From Candidatus Woesearchaeota archaeon (GTDB taxonomy: Archaea > Nanobdellota > Nanobdellia > Woesearchaeales > UBA525), in contig JAAOYD010000097.1 in assembly GCA_018221165.1 (NCBI GenBank), forward strand, positions 1-18,582: 18,582 bases of DNA. Direction: 5' to 3'. The notes below the pieces were generated by a model. The model was not told where the DNA came from. It was given only the letters and a program-made list of their open reading frames with translations, and did not search any database. The position numbers were made by a program, and so were the translations under genes. Positions 1 to 6,767 of this stretch are shown here, in pieces (position 1 is the first letter of the stretch; each line of letters starts with the position of its first letter).

Positions 1-224
1 AACTTGTGCCCGAACTCGTGGAGGATAATCGAAGGTGCCACCAACAAGACTGCGTACCAGTAATCAGACAATCGTTCAAGCTTGAAGCCAGGCGTAACGT
101 TCTTGAGTAGTTCGTCAGGATTGCTCCAGCGCACCCGTGTTCGAAGGATGTCTTTGAAGATCCAGCCAACGACGAGCGACATCAGGACGATGTCGAAGAT
201 CTCATTGAGAGACAGGAATGCCAT
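1..224 (-). CDS. M50 / site-2-protease-like membrane metalloprotease, N-terminal part
   Basis: This gene starts at an ATG at 224 and runs off the left edge after 74 codons. The visible part has a hydrophobic N-terminal segment (about residues 9-23), a polar stretch, and a second hydrophobic segment (about 56-68) ending in HEFGH at residues 69-73. That is the HExxH zinc-binding motif sitting in a membrane helix, as in site-2-protease/M50 intramembrane proteases. The family cleaves membrane-anchored substrates; the substrate here is unknown. The second metal-ligand motif would lie outside the window, so activity cannot be judged. A TATA-like box at 250-258 would place the transcript start near the ATG, so the gene is probably leaderless. 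It is divergent from the FKBP gene. Confidence 0.72.
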   Translation of the reverse strand, partial: MAFLSLNEIFDIVLMSLVVGWIFKDILRTRVRWSNPDELLKNVTPGFKLERLSDYWYAVLLVAPSIILHEFGHK

Positions 225-249
225 GGAAAAAGGTCACGAGCTGCCGTTT

Positions 250-258
250 TTATAGTTA
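250..258 (-). promoter_or_regulatory. TATA-like box for the M50 gene
   Basis: On the minus strand this reads CTATAAAAA, about 30 nt before the ATG at 224. That fits a leaderless or nearly leaderless transcript. Confidence 0.45.
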
Positions 259-264
259 TAGTTT

Positions 265-286
265 AGGGGAATCCTTAAAAACCCCT
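265..286 (+). promoter_or_regulatory. FKBP promoter with flanking inverted repeat
   Basis: CCTTAAAAAC (273-282) is a TATA-type box preceded by CC, the same form as at the infB and tRNA-Lys promoters in this window. The expected transcript start is near 303, giving a leader of about 40 nt. The box lies between AGGGG (265-269) and CCCCT (282-286), a 5-bp inverted repeat that may or may not be functional. Confidence 0.45.
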
Positions 287-342
287 CAGATGTCCGCTCT
301 GGCAAGGGAAATCCACACAAGGGTTTCTTAGGAGATGAGAAT

Positions 343-774
343 ATGACAGCAGCCAAAGAGGGAGACACAGTCAAGATCCACTATAAAGGAACGTTCGAGG
401 ACGGAGAAGTCTTCGACACCAGCGAAGGCAAGGACCCGCTGCAGTTCAAGATCGGCGAGCACCAGGTTGTACCTGGCTTTGAGAATGCGGTTATTGGCAT
501 GAAGAAAGGCGCGAAGAAAAGCGTCACAATCAAGCCGAAAGAAGCTTACGGCGAGCCGCGAGCAGAGCTCGTGCAGGAAGTGCCCTTGGAGCATGTCAAG
601 CAAGCAGGCATCGAGCCCAAGGAAGGTATGGTGCTTGGTATCCAGCACCCACAGATGCCTGGAAAGCAGCTCCCGGCGAAGGTCGTGTCAATTGGCAAGG
701 AAACAGTCAAGCTTGACTTGAACCATCCGCTTGCAGGCAAGACCTTGAAGTTCGACATCGAGCTCGTCGAATAG
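343..774 (+). CDS. FKBP-type peptidyl-prolyl cis-trans isomerase, SlyD-like
   Basis: The 143-residue protein is an FKBP isomerase/chaperone that catalyses cis-trans isomerisation of peptidyl-proline bonds in the cytoplasm; no signal peptide is visible. The N-terminal half has the FKBP signature (VKIHYKGTFEDGEVFDTS at about 10-27, VVPGFENAVIGMKKG at about 42-56). A lid/chaperone insert follows at about 70-125, and the FKBP fold closes with LDLNHPLAGKTLKFDIEL at about 124-141, the typical SlyD layout and length. The start is set by GGAGATGA at 331-338, 4 nt before the ATG. It lacks the His/Cys-rich metal tail of bacterial SlyD. Its stop lies 3 nt from the stop of the convergent permease gene, so the two transcripts probably overlap at their 3' ends. 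Confidence 0.93.
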   Translation: MTAAKEGDTVKIHYKGTFEDGEVFDTSEGKDPLQFKIGEHQVVPGFENAVIGMKKGAKKSVTIKPKEAYGEPRAELVQEVPLEHVKQAGIEPKEGMVLGIQHPQMPGKQLPAKVVSIGKETVKLDLNHPLAGKTLKFDIELVE

Positions 775-777
775 AAA

Positions 778-1791
778 CTACGTTTTTCTTGGGGTCTCAT
801 TCAGGAGGTCCATTACTGTATGCAGTAGCGCGAGCACTAATGGTCCTAAGAACAGGCCGATGAAGCCAAAGAGTTTGAGTCCACCGAGTACGCCAAGCAG
901 TATCAGCAATGGGCTAATCTTTGCCTTGCTTCCGATAAGATAGGGCTTGATGAAGTTGTCGATGTTCATGATGACGGTCGCGCCGAGCAAAAGTATGCCG
1001 ATGCCGCTGATGTAGTTGTGTTGGAGGAGTTCTGTGATGCCGATGGGCACCCAGACGAGTGGTGTTCCTAATACTGGGATGAAACTGAGGAGTATCATCA
1101 GTGCGCCCCAGAACAAGTAGTTGTCGATGCCGAAGGCGAAGAACAGGAGGCCGCCGAGCGAGCCTTGAATGATGGCGCTGAGCACTTGCCCATACATGAC
1201 CGCTCCTGTCAGGTCGCCAAGTTTGTTGAAGAGTTGTTTCTTCACTTTGGGTTCGAGCGGTAATCCTCGTTCGAGTTTCACAAGCCATCGTTCTCCGTCG
1301 ATGAACGCGTAGTACATGAGGAAGAACATGATGAAGAGCCCGATGAGCATATTCGCCACGCCTCCGATGATATTCGGCGCGGCGCTTAGTACATAATCAC
1401 GCGCTTGTGTCGCAACTCCTTGAACAGTGCCGGTTACATCCATACCCAGGTTTGTGATGAGCTCATGGAGTTGACTTGAGGAAAGCAGAGTGCTGAACGT
1501 GTCGTATGCTGCTGAAGTCTGGGTGACGAGTCCACTGATGATGAAGAAGCTCGGGATGACGATGATGCAGAGGATGAGGAGGAGCATGATGATGCTCGAT
1601 ATCCATTCCCTACCTGTCTTCTTTGCAAGCCGCTTGTAGAGCGGGTGGAAGAGGTAGGAGAGGATGAGCCCCATGATGAGATAGGTGAGAAAAGGTTTGA
1701 GTAGTAGGAAGGTTAGGTAAATCAATGAGAGGAGGATGCCGATGAGTACGTAGTGGAAAAGATGGCGTTTGTCTATGGTAACCTCACCCAT
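778..1791 (-). CDS. AI-2E family transporter (permease)
   Basis: This 337-residue polytopic membrane protein has the layout of the AI-2E/PerM family: an N-terminal pair of hydrophobic segments (about 11-55), one more at about 63-85, a soluble middle part, then helices from about 140 to the C-terminus. Late family signatures are visible, such as GxLGGLLFFAFGIDN (about 209-223), FIPVLGTPLVWVPIG (about 237-251) and the glycine/proline-rich LGPLVLALLHTVMDLL end. Substrates in the family range from autoinducer-2 to Na+/H+ exchange, so none is assigned. There is no Shine-Dalgarno sequence before the ATG. A TATA-like box at 1811-1818 puts the transcript start at the ATG, so it is probably leaderless. 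It is divergent from the hydrolase gene. Confidence 0.9.
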   Translation of the reverse strand: MGEVTIDKRHLFHYVLIGILLSLIYLTFLLLKPFLTYLIMGLILSYLFHPLYKRLAKKTGREWISSIIMLLLILCIIVIPSFFIISGLVTQTSAAYDTFSTLLSSSQLHELITNLGMDVTGTVQGVATQARDYVLSAAPNIIGGVANMLIGLFIMFFLMYYAFIDGERWLVKLERGLPLEPKVKKQLFNKLGDLTGAVMYGQVLSAIIQGSLGGLLFFAFGIDNYLFWGALMILLSFIPVLGTPLVWVPIGITELLQHNYISGIGILLLGATVIMNIDNFIKPYLIGSKAKISPLLILLGVLGGLKLFGFIGLFLGPLVLALLHTVMDLLNETPRKT

Positions 1792-1810
1792 GTTTTGTTT
1801 GCTTGTCAGT

Positions 1811-1818
1811 TATTAAAA
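1811..1818 (-). promoter_or_regulatory. TATA-like box for the permease gene
   Basis: TTTTAATA on the minus strand is centred about 24 nt before the ATG at 1791, consistent with a leaderless transcript. Confidence 0.4.
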
Positions 1819-1857
1819 GCTTTTTGTTGTTGTATGGAATTCCCATAGAGGTGAAGG

Positions 1858-1865
1858 TTTATATA
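1858..1865 (+). promoter_or_regulatory. TATA box for the hydrolase gene
   Basis: TTTATATA lies about 45 nt before the ATG at 1907. The expected start near 1887 leaves a short leader that includes the Shine-Dalgarno sequence GAGGAGTG (1896-1903). Confidence 0.55.
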
Positions 1866-1906
1866 CTCCATTCAGCTACCTATTATTCCTCATATGAGGA
1901 GTGCGC

Positions 1907-2689
1907 ATGGTAAGTGAACGTTTTGAAATTCTTAACGAGAAAGAGGAAACTCTTCAGGGTATTATTGAGACTGATAAGCCGCGGAGCAAGCAGCCTATTG
2001 CAATTGTCATGAATGGCTTCCTCGATACCATGGACACTGCGCCTAAGAAGGCCTTGTCCGAGCTCCTCCAGAAGGATGGCTATGTGGTTGTGCGTTTTGA
2101 CTACACCTATGGCTTCGGCGAAGGTTCTGGTGATGTGAGCAAGTTCACCCTCACTCACGTTGTTGAGGACACTACTCGTGTCATTGATCACGCGACGAGG
2201 AGAGGGTATACCAATCCTGACAAAATAGTTCTCATCGGTCATTGCTTCGGCGCTATGGGCGCCATCTTCTTGGCGGCGTTTGAGGATCGTGTTAAGTCAG
2301 TCGTTGGTATCAGCGCTCCCTATTGGTTCGATGACACTGGTGTGACGAAGTTTGACGATCACGAGCTCTCCCGGATGAAGCTCAAGCGCTACTTCCACCT
2401 CCATACAGAACGGAAAGACCAGGATATCAGAGTAGATTACACATTCATCGAGGACGGCCTGAAGAAAGACATGGCGCGCGCCGTACGCAACCTCGAGCAG
2501 CCTTCCCTTTTCATTCACGGAGCGAAGGATGAGAGCATTTCGGTGGCGAACGCGCAGGAGATTTTCGATCGCACACCTGGTGTGAAAGAGCTTGAAGTCA
2601 TTGAAGGTATGCGCCATGACCCTGATACACGCGCCGTGAAGAAACTCTACCCACTCATCAAAACCTTCCTGAAGAAGTACCTGAAATAA
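1907..2689 (+). CDS. Alpha/beta hydrolase, dienelactone-hydrolase-like (Cys nucleophile)
   Basis: This 260-residue cytoplasmic alpha/beta-hydrolase has a nucleophile elbow GHCFGAMG at about 111-118. The nucleophile position is Cys113 rather than Ser, as in dienelactone hydrolases. The other triad members are visible: Asp208 in HGAKDES and His237 in EGMRHDPD near the C-terminus. The oxyanion-side motif MNGF is at about 35-38. It probably hydrolyses a small ester, lactone or thioester; the substrate is unknown. The ATG at 1907 is preferred to the GTG two codons upstream, because GAGGAGTG (1896-1903) gives a normal spacing only to the ATG. The gene has its own TATA box and stands alone. Confidence 0.85.
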   Translation: MVSERFEILNEKEETLQGIIETDKPRSKQPIAIVMNGFLDTMDTAPKKALSELLQKDGYVVVRFDYTYGFGEGSGDVSKFTLTHVVEDTTRVIDHATRRGYTNPDKIVLIGHCFGAMGAIFLAAFEDRVKSVVGISAPYWFDDTGVTKFDDHELSRMKLKRYFHLHTERKDQDIRVDYTFIEDGLKKDMARAVRNLEQPSLFIHGAKDESISVANAQEIFDRTPGVKELEVIEGMRHDPDTRAVKKLYPLIKTFLKKYLK

Positions 2690-2726
2690 AAATATTCTAA
2701 GAGCACTGGTCATCCTCACGTTCAGC

Positions 2727-2734
2727 TTATATTT
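2727..2734 (+). promoter_or_regulatory. TATA-like box for the homing endonuclease gene
   Basis: TTATATTT is centred about 27 nt before the ATG at 2758. There is no Shine-Dalgarno sequence, so the endonuclease is probably read from a leaderless message. Confidence 0.4.
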
Positions 2735-2757
2735 GAGTTGTGCTTCCTCATTATTTC

Positions 2758-3459
2758 ATGAATTATATTCTTAATGAAGATGTGGCTGAAGAAACAGGAA
2801 TTCATGTTGGTGATGGGAGTATGAATATTTACGCTTCTTCAGGTAATGGTGCTTGTTATACTCTCGCTTGTCATGAGCGTGATGACAGAGAATATATTGA
2901 TTCTTTTGTTTTGCCTCTTATTAAGAAGATTTATGGAAAAACACCGAAACCGAGGAACTGGTCTGAAGGAACATACGGTTTTCGTTTCTGTTCAAAAGAA
3001 ATAATACTTTTTAAACATAACATTCTGGGTTTACCTCTAGGAAGAAAAGATAATATTTCTGTTCCTAAACAAATTCTTTCTAACAAACAACTAATGTTCG
3101 CTTTTTTGAGAGGATTATTTGATACTGATGGTTGCGTTCCTCTTTGGCGAACTAATGGTGCTCTATATCCAAGAATACAGTTTGTATCAATTTCTCGACG
3201 ATTAACTGACCAAGTGGCGGAGTTTCTACGTTCAGAGGGTTTCAGGGTTACTTTCTGGGTGCATACAACCCCTAAAAAGAATTGGAAAGAGGCTTATTGC
3301 CTTTCGATTAATGGTCGTTCTATGGCGGAAAGATGGATGAAACTTATCGGTTTTCATAACCCTAAACATCTCAAGAAAATAGCCTTGTTTGGTTTAAAAA
3401 AAGAAACGTTTATAAGACCTTCTCGAGTTGTGAAGAAACGCTACGCCTCTGTAGCATAG
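2758..3459 (+). CDS. LAGLIDADG homing endonuclease (two-motif, monomeric type)
   Basis: The 233-residue protein has two LAGLIDADG motifs. The first is ETGIHVGDG, ending at Asp19, and the second is LRGLFDTDG, with its last Asp at about residue 124. These are the two metal-binding acidic residues of the monomeric endonuclease fold, which makes a site-specific double-strand break. Lysine-rich and aromatic stretches between and after the motifs fit the DNA-binding saddle. The ATG at 2758 is chosen over a GTG at 2740 because the TATA-like box lies about 27 nt upstream of it and no Shine-Dalgarno sequence is seen. The gene is visibly more A+T-rich than its neighbours, a sign of transfer. Its last five codons, including the stop, form the first 15 nt of tRNA-Thr. 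No exon halves flank it, so it looks free-standing rather than intron-encoded. Confidence 0.88.
   Translation: MNYILNEDVAEETGIHVGDGSMNIYASSGNGACYTLACHERDDREYIDSFVLPLIKKIYGKTPKPRNWSEGTYGFRFCSKEIILFKHNILGLPLGRKDNISVPKQILSNKQLMFAFLRGLFDTDGCVPLWRTNGALYPRIQFVSISRRLTDQVAEFLRSEGFRVTFWVHTTPKKNWKEAYCLSINGRSMAERWMKLIGFHNPKHLKKIALFGLKKETFIRPSRVVKKRYASVA
3409..3416 (+). promoter_or_regulatory. TATA box for tRNA-Thr inside the endonuclease gene
   Basis: TTTATAAG lies about 32 nt before the first tRNA base at 3445. It sits inside the C-terminal codons of the homing endonuclease, so the endonuclease gene carries the tRNA promoter. Confidence 0.5.
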
Positions 3460-3534
3460 CAGCTATTGCGGCAGATCCTTCGGGAGTCGAACCTTGTAAG
3501 CTGCAGGTCGGGGGTGCAAATCCTCCCAGAGGCT
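3445..3534 (+). tRNA. tRNA-Thr(TGT) with a 17-nt intron
   Basis: The acceptor strands GCCTCTG (3445-3451) and CAGAGGC (3527-3533) pair perfectly, and the discriminator base is T3534, usual for archaeal tRNA-Thr. After removing 3475-3491, the anticodon stem GCAGC/GCTGC pairs perfectly around the loop CTTGTAA, giving anticodon TGT at 3495-3497. The variable loop is AGGTC. The T arm is GGGGG/CCTCC with loop TGCAAAT. The D arm is weak (GCA/TGC plus a T-T mismatch) and its loop lacks the usual GG. The spliced length is 73 nt. The first 15 nt are also the end of the homing endonuclease gene. An Arg(CCT) reading of the unspliced sequence is less good because its anticodon stem is imperfect. Confidence 0.82.
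3475..3491 (+). other. Non-canonical tRNA intron (position 30/31) with BHB motif
   Basis: This 17-nt intron lies within the anticodon stem. A relaxed bulge-helix-bulge is visible. The central 4-bp helix is CGGC (3469-3472) with GTCG (3486-3489), including one G-U pair. The 3-nt bulges are AGA (3473-3475) and AAC (3490-3492). The inner stem is TCC/GGA closed by a TTCG tetraloop (3476-3485). Cutting after the second base of each bulge, the rule for archaeal splicing endonuclease, removes exactly 3475-3491 and restores a perfect anticodon stem. Confidence 0.78.
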
Positions 3535-3586
3535 TATACCCATTGTAGTATTAGCAAGGCTTTCAGCTATCTTCTTGAAGAATAAA

Positions 3587-3605
3587 GAAAAAAGGAATTA
3601 AAGAG
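3587..3605 (-). terminator. T-rich terminator region of the thioredoxin-fold operon
   Basis: Just past the stop of the minus-strand gene ending at 3608, the transcript strand reads CTTTAATTCCTTTTTTC, an archaeal-type T-tract. AGAATAAA (3579-3586) and TTTATTCT (3607-3614) form an 8-bp A+T-rich inverted repeat around it. Confidence 0.4.
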
Positions 3606-3607
3606 TT

Positions 3608-4294
3608 TTATTCTGCGAGCTTCTTGTCGATGATAGCCTTGAAGTTCTCGAACGGCTGCGCACCGCTGATGAGCTCCCCGTTGATGAGGAAGCCTGGGGT
3701 GCCGCGCACGCCTTTCTGCTGTCCTTCCTGCATGTCAGCCTGTACTTTCGTGGCCATCCTGCCTGAATCCAAACACTCGTTGAACTTACCGGTGTTCATA
3801 CCGAGCTCGCCAGCCCATGCCTTCAGGTTGTCAACGGTCGGTTTCTGGCCCGCGCCTGCAGAGTCGAAAATCTTGTCGTGCAGTTCCCAGAACTTACCTT
3901 GCTCGAGTGCGCACTTGCCGCCTTCAGCGGCTTTCTGCGCTGTTGCGTGGAAGCTCAGCGGAAAGTCCTTGTACACGAGCTTGACCTTGCCAGTCTTGAT
4001 GTACTGCTCCTCAATCTGTGGAAGCGTCTGTTGATAGAACCGCGCACAGAACGGGCATTCGAAATCGCTCCATTCCTCGATGAGGACGGGCGCGTCTTCG
4101 CTGCCTTTGCCGGCGACGCCCTTGAGCACTTCGACGTTGCCGCCGTCGCTCATGATCGAACCGCCTTCGCTCATCTTGCCCATGTTGAAGCCGATGAGGT
4201 AGGCCGCGGCCACGACGACGATGACGAGCGCAACGGTGACTGTTTGGAGGGTCTGTTGGCTCATGTTTTCACAGCATCCTTTCTTTGTCATCAT
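3608..4294 (-). CDS. Membrane-anchored DsbA-like thiol oxidoreductase (CPFC)
   Basis: The 228-residue protein has an N-terminal membrane anchor (about 17-35) and an extracytoplasmic DsbA-type thioredoxin domain. The active site is CPFC (Cys80, Cys83) in the context WSDFECPFC, with a cis-proline loop GVRGTPGFLING (Pro200). Two further cysteines (128 and 174) could form a second disulfide. It probably forms or rearranges disulfides in exported proteins. The start is one of two adjacent ATGs (4294 or 4291) after GAGGTGAT (4295-4302). The longer upstream reading in the same frame overlaps the previous gene and lacks support. It starts 7 nt after the upstream gene's stop, so the two thioredoxin-fold genes form an operon. 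Confidence 0.88.
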   Translation of the reverse strand: MMTKKGCCENMSQQTLQTVTVALVIVVVAAAYLIGFNMGKMSEGGSIMSDGGNVEVLKGVAGKGSEDAPVLIEEWSDFECPFCARFYQQTLPQIEEQYIKTGKVKLVYKDFPLSFHATAQKAAEGGKCALEQGKFWELHDKIFDSAGAGQKPTVDNLKAWAGELGMNTGKFNECLDSGRMATKVQADMQEGQQKGVRGTPGFLINGELISGAQPFENFKAIIDKKLAE

Positions 4295-4301
4295 ATCACC
4301 T

Positions 4302-5246
4302 CTATGCGCCGCAGCCCGCTGAAGGTGCGGCTGCTGGTGCGCTGCCTGCGCCGATGGGGCCTGCGCCAGGCTGTTCCTGGTTCGCATTGAGCTTGGTGTT
4401 ACATTCCGCCGGCGGGGTGGTGAACGCGTTGCAAATCGCTTGCTTCACAGCTTCCGCGCTGCGTGAGACCTTGACCTGTTCGCCGTTGATGACGAGTGTG
4501 GGGCTGCCGCGGACGCCGTATTTCTTGTTGAGGTCGTCGTTGACCGTATACTTGGGATAGCGTCCTGAGAGCCAGGAAGCCTTGTCTTCGAAAGCGGCGG
4601 TGAGGCCGTATTCCGCGTCAAGGCTCGCGTAGCAGCTGTCTACCTTGCTCGTGTCGACGCTGGTCTTCGCCGCGCAAGCGGAGTAGTCAGTCGTCTCGAC
4701 GAAGCACTTCTCGAACGCCAACCACTTGTCAGGCTGTTCCTTCTGGATGCAGTACTCGCGCGTGTTGTCCTCAATCTCTTTGAGGCCGTGCATTGCGTAG
4801 TTCACCCATTTGACTTTCATGTCGGCCTTGCCGCTGAGTAATTCTTCAGCTTGGACATAGGCCTTTTGCATCTGCAGTCCGTAGGGGCAGTAGCTCATGA
4901 TGAACAATTCGACTTCCGGCTTGGCAGTCTTGGGGACTGTCGGAGGCGGTGGTGTGGTTGGCTGCGGTGCCGCTTGCGTCGGCGCGGGTGCTGCTGCTTG
5001 CGACGGTTGTGCTGTTGATGCGGGAGCTGAGCCTTCCATCACACTGAGCTTGCCGTACTGGAAACCGAGCATGTAGCCGCTGATGATGACGAGCAACGCG
5101 AGGACGAGAATCGCGCCGTGCAGGAAGCCCGGACTGAATCGGCTCATGATATCGCCGGAACTGCTTTCCTTCTTCGTGGCTGTCTCTGTCTTCTCAGATT
5201 CTTTCACTGCTTTCTTATGAGCGTGAGAACGCTTTTTTGTGGCCAA
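4302..5246 (-). CDS. Membrane-anchored thioredoxin-fold protein with CPYG motif
   Basis: The 314-residue protein has a Lys-rich cytoplasmic N-terminus, a transmembrane anchor (about 40-62), a Pro/Ala/Thr/Gln linker (about 75-110) and a thioredoxin-fold domain with MSYCPYG at about 117-123 and a cis-Pro loop RGSPTLVING (Pro249). The second active-site cysteine is Gly, so a simple CXXC redox couple is absent. Seven other cysteines (about 166, 181, 191, 205, 272, 282 and 312) could act as partners. The C-terminus is Gly/Ala/Pro-rich and ends in CGA. The start is taken as TTG 5246, because GGGTGAT lies just upstream; a GTG at 5255 falls inside that Shine-Dalgarno sequence. It is the first gene of the two-gene operon. 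Confidence 0.78.
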   Translation of the reverse strand: MATKKRSHAHKKAVKESEKTETATKKESSSGDIMSRFSPGFLHGAILVLALLVIISGYMLGFQYGKLSVMEGSAPASTAQPSQAAAPAPTQAAPQPTTPPPPTVPKTAKPEVELFIMSYCPYGLQMQKAYVQAEELLSGKADMKVKWVNYAMHGLKEIEDNTREYCIQKEQPDKWLAFEKCFVETTDYSACAAKTSVDTSKVDSCYASLDAEYGLTAAFEDKASWLSGRYPKYTVNDDLNKKYGVRGSPTLVINGEQVKVSRSAEAVKQAICNAFTTPPAECNTKLNANQEQPGAGPIGAGSAPAAAPSAGCGA

Positions 5247-5290
5247 AGATATCACCCAACCTGTTCTTTGGTCGGTGCAACGACTCCCCC

Positions 5291-5300
5291 TTTATATAAT
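5291..5300 (-). promoter_or_regulatory. TATA box for the thioredoxin-fold operon
   Basis: ATTATATAAA on the minus strand is about 50 nt before the TTG start at 5246. The expected transcript start is near 5270. It lies just past the stop of the DUF2892 gene, so the two thioredoxin-fold genes can be transcribed independently of the RND operon. Confidence 0.55.
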
Positions 5301-5324
5301 TAATGTAGAAAACGAGAAAGGTGT

Positions 5325-5516
5325 TTATTTCTGGCCGAGCTTGAGCCAGCCCAGGATATCCTCAAGAAGGCACCACTTCGTCACGCCGCTCTGGAGCAGG
5401 TTCAGCCCGATGAACGCGGTGAAGATGAGCCACCACTGACTCACCCAGATCGCGAGCGCGACGCTGACGAGCACCATCGTGCCAATAATAATCCTCATGA
5501 TATGTTTTCGTTCCAT
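5325..5516 (-). CDS. Small DUF2892-type (YgaP-like) membrane protein
   Basis: The 63-residue protein has two hydrophobic segments (about 8-25 and 28-44) and the signature WWLIFTAFIGLNLLQSGVT followed by a Cys-containing amphipathic tail (WCLLEDILGWLKLG). This matches the YgaP transmembrane/DUF2892 family, whose role is poorly defined; in YgaP the family domain anchors a rhodanese. The start ATG at 5516 is set by GAGGTGA, which also contains the TGA stop of the upstream gene, so translation is probably coupled. It is the last gene of the RND operon. Confidence 0.8.
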   Translation of the reverse strand: MERKHIMRIIIGTMVLVSVALAIWVSQWWLIFTAFIGLNLLQSGVTKWCLLEDILGWLKLGQK

Positions 5517-5520
5517 GTTT

Positions 5521-6762
5521 TCACCTCTTCTTCTTTCGTTTGCCGAAGGTGCTGATGAGCAGCACCAGGATAACGATGATGAGCGCTCCCGCACCGACGT
5601 ACAAGAGTGGGTTAGGCCGCTTACCGGTCACGTCGATACTCGCTTCCCTGCTGAAGGTGTAGATGTTGTCGTCTCCCTTGTCACTGTCGCCTTTCGCGCG
5701 GACGAGCGCGGTAAAGCTGTGTTTCTTTATGGCCGCTTCGGGGTCTGCTTTGAGCATGAAGACCGCGGTCGCTTCCTCTCCCGGTTGGAGCGTCCCGACG
5801 AAGTCCGAGCGCGCGTCGAAGGCGAAGGGCTGGCTGCTCTCCTTGACGAGCCGCACATCGACGCTCTCCGCTTTTTCCGAACCGATGTTCTTGAGCGTCA
5901 CGCGAAGCTCTCCCTTTCCGCCGGCGAAGAGTTCACCTTCGCTCTTTGTGATGACGATGACCGGTTTGTCGCGGACGAGGACAGGGAAGGTGACATTCTT
6001 CTCGTAGGCGTTATCGTCATTGTCGTGGTAGGAGAAACGCGCATTGAAATCGTAGGAGCCCGGTCGCACAGTCTCATCGACGTTGAAGTAGGTCGTCAGG
6101 ACTTTCTGTTCGCCGGCGGCGATATATCCTGCCCAGATGCGGTTGTCGTTGCTGTAGGGCGCGGTGAAGCCTTCTGGCATCTTCATTGTGAACTCGACGG
6201 CTTTCGCGTCCTTCCTCCCTGAGTTCTCCAAGTAGGTGTTCAGCACGACATAGTTGTCGCCCGGACGGACCTCGCTCGGCGTCGTGACGATGTTGGCCAA
6301 GTTGAGGATGATGCCTTCCTTGTTCACGCTGATTGTGAAGAATCCGTTCTGTGGGCTTTCGAATGGTAGGTCATCCTTGTAGTACTGGAATCGCATCTTG
6401 AATTGGTAGGTGCCAACCGGCGCGTCATTCTGCACCTTGACACGGAAAGTTTTTGTCCAGGTCTTGCCGATGAAGAGATGCCCGACCGCTCCCTTGCCGT
6501 CGAGGATGGTGATGTACTGTTCGCTTACAGTATCCCCTGGCATGAGTTCCGCCGAAAGACGGAAGTTCTCCCTGTTCGCGTTGCTGTAGGTCTGTTCGCT
6601 GTCGTCGTGGAAGTTGACGCTCAGCAGCACTTCATCGCCAGCGGCGATGACGCTCGGGTCAGTGCTGGTACTGTCGATGACGACGGTCGCGCTCACCAGT
6701 TGCGCGAGGAGCACCAAAGTAATAATGGCGAAGATGGTCTTTATCTGAGTGGTTGGTTTCAT
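5521..6762 (-). CDS. Exported NEW3/CARDB-type protein with C-terminal membrane anchor (COG1361-like)
   Basis: The 413-residue protein begins with a signal peptide (hydrophobic about 8-24, ending near VSA) and ends with a transmembrane helix (about 386-405) and the basic tail KRKKKR. The body is three to four Ig-like beta-sandwich repeats. Motifs include TTPSEVRPGDNYVVLNTYLENSG (about 160-182) and LRVTLKNIGSEKAESVDVRL (about 287-306), typical of NEW3/CARDB-type domains in archaeal S-layer-like proteins. The protein is likely extracytoplasmic and membrane-tethered. In archaea such proteins often lie beside RND/MMPL genes and may be the pump's extracytoplasmic partner. GGAGGCTGA before the ATG lies in the end of the RND gene, giving tight coupling. 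Confidence 0.82.
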   Translation of the reverse strand: MKPTTQIKTIFAIITLVLLAQLVSATVVIDSTSTDPSVIAAGDEVLLSVNFHDDSEQTYSNANRENFRLSAELMPGDTVSEQYITILDGKGAVGHLFIGKTWTKTFRVKVQNDAPVGTYQFKMRFQYYKDDLPFESPQNGFFTISVNKEGIILNLANIVTTPSEVRPGDNYVVLNTYLENSGRKDAKAVEFTMKMPEGFTAPYSNDNRIWAGYIAAGEQKVLTTYFNVDETVRPGSYDFNARFSYHDNDDNAYEKNVTFPVLVRDKPVIVITKSEGELFAGGKGELRVTLKNIGSEKAESVDVRLVKESSQPFAFDARSDFVGTLQPGEEATAVFMLKADPEAAIKKHSFTALVRAKGDSDKGDDNIYTFSREASIDVTGKRPNPLLYVGAGALIIVILVLLISTFGKRKKKR

Positions 6763-6767
6763 ATAGT

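Noticed and set aside
2740..3534. Homing endonuclease as an intron inside tRNA-Thr
   Set aside because: The complete tRNA, both acceptor strands included, lies at 3445-3534. No tRNA 5' half is found upstream of the endonuclease, so the endonuclease is beside the tRNA, not within it.
3445..3534. Reading the tRNA as Arg with anticodon CCT and no intron
   Set aside because: The anticodon stem would be imperfect and the loop far too long. Splicing at the BHB gives a perfect Thr(TGT) stem and loop, and T73 fits Thr.
4295..4387. N-terminal extension of the CPFC thioredoxin-fold protein
   Set aside because: The frame stays open into the previous gene, but the segment is low-complexity. A good GAGGTGAT ribosome binding site marks the ATG at 4294/4291.
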